Shown one piece after another: positions 5,011 to 6,501 of a stretch of 6,501 bases of DNA (position 1 is its first letter; each line of letters begins with the position of its first letter). Source of the stretch: Deltaproteobacteria bacterium (GTDB taxonomy: Bacteria; Desulfobacterota; Desulfobulbia; Desulfobulbales; Desulfobulbaceae). The stretch lies in contig JAJRVA010000197.1 of assembly GCA_024277485.1 (NCBI GenBank), positions 1 through 6,501 of the forward strand, in the 5' to 3' direction. The notes under the pieces are model-generated. The model was given only the letters and a program-made list of their open reading frames with translations. It searched no databases and had not been told where the DNA came from. The position numbers were made by a program, and so were the translations under genes.

Positions 5011-6144
5011 ATGATTGAAAATCTTGATTATGCAACCCTGCAGCAGCTCTGGTGGCTGATCTGTTCAGTTGTCGGGGCCCTTTTTCTCTTCCTGTCCTTT
5101 GTCCAGGGAGGCCAGAGCCTGCTGTGGCAGGTGGCAAAAACCGATACCGAGAAGGCCCTGGTCATCAATTCGCTGGGCCGCAAGTGGGAACTGACCTTTA
5201 CCACCCTGGTCCTGTTCGGCGGCGCCCTGTTTGCCGCCTTTCCCAAGTTTTACGCCACATCGTTCGGAGGCGCCTACTGGGTTTGGATCCTGATCCTCTT
5301 TACCTTTATCATCCAGGCGGTCAGTTACGAGTTCCGGAAAAAACCGGGCAACCTGCTTGGCGCCCGGACCTATGAACTGTTTCTCTTTATCAACGGTACC
5401 GTCGGCATTCTCCTGATCGGTATGGCAGTGGGCACCTTTTATACCGGGGCTGAGTTCCAGCTGAGCAGTTACAACCTGGTCACCTGGAAGAACCCCCTGC
5501 GCGGGATGGAAGCGGCCTTCAGCCTGTTCAACCTGTCATTAGGGCTGTTTCTGGTCTTCAATGCCCGCACGCTTGGTTCCATGTACCTGGTCAGCAATAT
5601 TGAACTTGCCGGTTCTGTTGAGCTGGAGATGCGGCTTCGCAGGGCAGCCATGACAAACTTTCTCTGTTCCCTGCCCTTTCTGGCGTATGTGCTGGCAAGC
5701 CTCCTGCTCATGCAGGGCTTTGGTTTTGATGACCAGGGAACAGTCTCCATGGTAACGCGCAAATACCTGGCCAACCTGGTGGCAGTCCCCTGGCTGCCGG
5801 CCATGCTCGGCGCAGGTCTCGCGCTGGTTGTCCTGGGGGTGCTGAAAACAGCGAAAACCGAGAGTACGCGCGGTATCTGGTTTGCCGGACCCGGGACCGT
5901 ACTGGTCGGGTTGACGGTGCTGCTGGTGCCGGCATATAACAACACATCCTTTTACCCCTCCACCTCTGATCTGCAGTCAAGCCTGACCATCTACAATGCG
6001 TCATCGAGCCTCTATACACTGAAAGTGATGACCTATGTGGCCCTGTTCATCCCGGTTGTGCTAGCCTATGTCGCCTATGTCTGGCGGGCCATGGACAGCC
6101 GCAAGATCAGCATTGACGAGGTGGGGGACAGCAGGGCGTATTGA
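5011..6144 (+). CDS. cydB: Cytochrome bd quinol oxidase subunit II
   Basis: Structural partner of CydA, 377 residues from ATG 5011. Earlier in-frame starts are GTG 4996 and ATG 4999, adding 5 or 4 residues. I choose 5011 because the protein then begins MIENLDYATLQQLWW as family members do, and because this ATG lies in the duplicated ancestral start. About eight to nine membrane segments are visible. Conserved stretches include GRKWE-LTFTTLVLFGGALFAAFP (56-78), SFGGAYWVW (84-92), the late loop PSTSDLQSSLTIYNASSS (316-333) and the last helix pair. The E. coli FDxGVG motif in the first helix is FVQGGQ here (30-35), typical of the Bacteroidetes/delta/epsilon CydB type. No strong Shine-Dalgarno lies before 5011, 4999 or 4996; the original one appears stranded at the cydA end by the palindromic insertion, so translation may depend on coupling. 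A 53-bp gap separates it from the next small gene. Confidence 0.96.
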   Translation: MIENLDYATLQQLWWLICSVVGALFLFLSFVQGGQSLLWQVAKTDTEKALVINSLGRKWELTFTTLVLFGGALFAAFPKFYATSFGGAYWVWILILFTFIIQAVSYEFRKKPGNLLGARTYELFLFINGTVGILLIGMAVGTFYTGAEFQLSSYNLVTWKNPLRGMEAAFSLFNLSLGLFLVFNARTLGSMYLVSNIELAGSVELEMRLRRAAMTNFLCSLPFLAYVLASLLLMQGFGFDDQGTVSMVTRKYLANLVAVPWLPAMLGAGLALVVLGVLKTAKTESTRGIWFAGPGTVLVGLTVLLVPAYNNTSFYPSTSDLQSSLTIYNASSSLYTLKVMTYVALFIPVVLAYVAYVWRAMDSRKISIDEVGDSRAY

Positions 6145-6197
6145 TTGTCACAAAAAGAAACAGAGTCGTTGAGATATAAATTTTTACGGAGAAAGCA

Positions 6198-6308
6198 ATG
6201 GCTGTTTTTTTACTTGTCAGCTGGGTGGTGTTGATAGCTGTTTCCTACAAGGCTTCCCTGGTGGTCCTGAACAAGACCGACCTGCTGTCAAGGCCCTCAG
6301 CGGACTGA
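6198..6308 (+). CDS. CydX-like single-helix small protein (36 aa)
   Basis: A 36-codon ORF, ATG 6198 to TGA 6306-6308, with the Shine-Dalgarno GGAG (6188-6191) 6 nt upstream, following cydB by 53 bp. The peptide starts MAVFLLVSWVVLIAVSYKAS, a hydrophobic helix (about 2-23) with one lysine near its end, then a polar tail rich in K, D, S and R. Length and plan (short N-terminus, one helix, charged tail, last position in the cyd operon) match CydX/YbgT, the small subunit of cytochrome bd (37 aa in E. coli), although the sequence lacks CydX's YFAWILG start. I therefore leave the symbol empty. Alternatives are another unrelated small bd subunit or an assembly factor. It is too short for many gene finders and easily missed. 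Confidence 0.62.
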   Translation: MAVFLLVSWVVLIAVSYKASLVVLNKTDLLSRPSAD

Positions 6309-6501
6309 CAGGGAGTCCAGAAATCCGAGAAAATCCAGGGACACGTTACCATTTTCTGTCTACCGGTGGAAGGGGTGGTGTCAAGGATAAAAACCAGGCC
6401 AACCTTGCCTTTGACGCCGAAGGCCACCTGACCTACCTGGCCGCCAACACCTGGTGGCTGGAACGAACCCGGGAAAATTTCCCGGCCATAACCTTCAACA
6501 A
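6309..6501. other. Region after the cyd operon: repeat-like motif and coding-like remnant
   Basis: No complete gene is visible. GGACT (6302-6306) and AGTCC (6314-6318) form a weak stem over the small-gene stop, without a T-run, so termination is uncertain. One + strand frame (codons starting at 6311, 6314 and so on) stays open to the window end and from about 6392 looks coding-like, reading NQANLAFDAEGHLTYL and then NTWWLERTREN. Back to its upstream stop at 6170-6172 that frame has no ATG, GTG or TTG, so this is a broken gene, a frameshifted start or chance. I do not recognise a family. A perfect dyad, CCGGGAAA-A-TTTCCCGG, lies at 6469-6485 within it. Confidence 0.35.
6331..6353. repeat. GGGACACGTTACC-type intergenic motif
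   Basis: TCCAGGGACACGTTACC (6334-6350) within an A/T-rich flank resembles a short motif (GGGACAC followed by an AT-rich TAC core) that I recall from intergenic repeats near REP-associated tyrosine transposase (Y1) genes in deltaproteobacteria and other phyla. No transposase is present in the window. The recognition is from memory and needs a search; a single copy cannot prove a repeat. Confidence 0.3.

Larger units (their letters stand above)
4839..5017. mobile_element. Putative small palindromic insertion between cydA and cydB, flanked by 11-bp direct repeats
   Basis: TGACATGATTG occurs at 4839-4849 (cydA stop plus the expected cydB start) and again at 5007-5017 (present cydB start). The bases after each copy are also similar (GAAGTC and AAAATC). 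Deleting 168 bp (4850-5017) restores a tight junction: GGAGG, 9 nt, then ATG ATT GAA AAT of cydB. The parsimonious reading is insertion of about 157 bp (4850-5006), mostly a 106-bp palindrome, with duplication of an 11-bp target. It encodes no transposase, so it would be a MITE-like element moved in trans. The 51 bp after the palindrome (4956-5006) are not palindromic, and with the following repeat they weakly resemble the cydA 3' end (27/47 over 4971-5017 against 4803-4849, 11 of these being the repeat itself), so a local duplication plus insertion is an alternative. Confidence 0.5.

Noticed and set aside
4839..5017. Integron attC site as explanation for the palindrome
   Set aside because: No GTTRRRY core or RYYYAAC partner is found at the ends, and there is no integrase or cassette arrangement nearby.
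6245..6427. 60-codon minus-strand frame after cydB
   Set aside because: It overlaps the CydX-like gene and the repeat-like motif and has no family similarity I can see.
1..6501. CRISPR array, tRNA or rRNA genes
   Set aside because: No regularly spaced repeats, no cloverleaf with conserved T-loop sequence, and no rRNA-like sequence were seen.

Overview
The window looks like a piece of a facultatively oxygen-tolerant anaerobe, most likely a Desulfobacterota (deltaproteobacterial, perhaps Desulfobulbales-like) chromosome. This is inferred from gene content only: a sigma-54 activator with a cysteine-bearing PAS domain, a cytochrome bd operon that starts with a DUF4492 gene and carries the Bacteroidetes/delta-type CydB, and a short intergenic motif I associate with deltaproteobacterial genomes. 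By eye, base composition is moderately GC-rich and even, with no obvious foreign island. All supported genes lie on the + strand.

Layout. Positions 3-977 are the (probably 5'-truncated) end of a radical SAM/SPASM enzyme gene. Positions 978-1365 are a long non-coding stretch with a perfect inverted repeat, a 35-codon hydrophobic small ORF of uncertain reality, a consensus extended -10 promoter and a cluster of TGTTAAC/TGTTGCG repeats. Positions 1366-2766 encode a PAS/AAA+/Fis-type sigma-54-dependent regulator, starting at a GTG after a consensus Shine-Dalgarno, with an intrinsic terminator behind it. A candidate sigma-70-type promoter near 2912-2940 then leads into the cytochrome bd operon: a DUF4492 small membrane protein (3037-3300), cydA (3306-4841), cydB (5011-6144) and a 36-residue single-helix peptide in the CydX position (6198-6308). 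Positions 6309-6501 hold no complete gene, only a repeat-like motif and a coding-like stretch with no visible start.

How it may work together. CydA and CydB form a quinol:O2 oxidoreductase that removes oxygen at the membrane, and DUF4492 and the CydX-like peptide are probable small accessory subunits. The PAS cysteines of the neighbouring regulator have the C-x2-C-x11-C spacing of oxygen-labile [4Fe-4S] PAS sensors, so it may sense oxygen or redox state. No canonical -24/-12 promoter is visible in front of the cyd operon, so its target may lie elsewhere.

The most unusual structure is the cydA-cydB junction. The 11-bp string at the cydA stop/ancestral cydB start occurs again 168 bp downstream at the present cydB start. 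The copies bracket a 106-bp imperfect palindrome (two 42-bp arms, 34/42 matching). This looks like a small palindromic element that separated cydB from its Shine-Dalgarno and left two tiny ORFs linking cydA to cydB through overlapping or adjacent stop/start signals.
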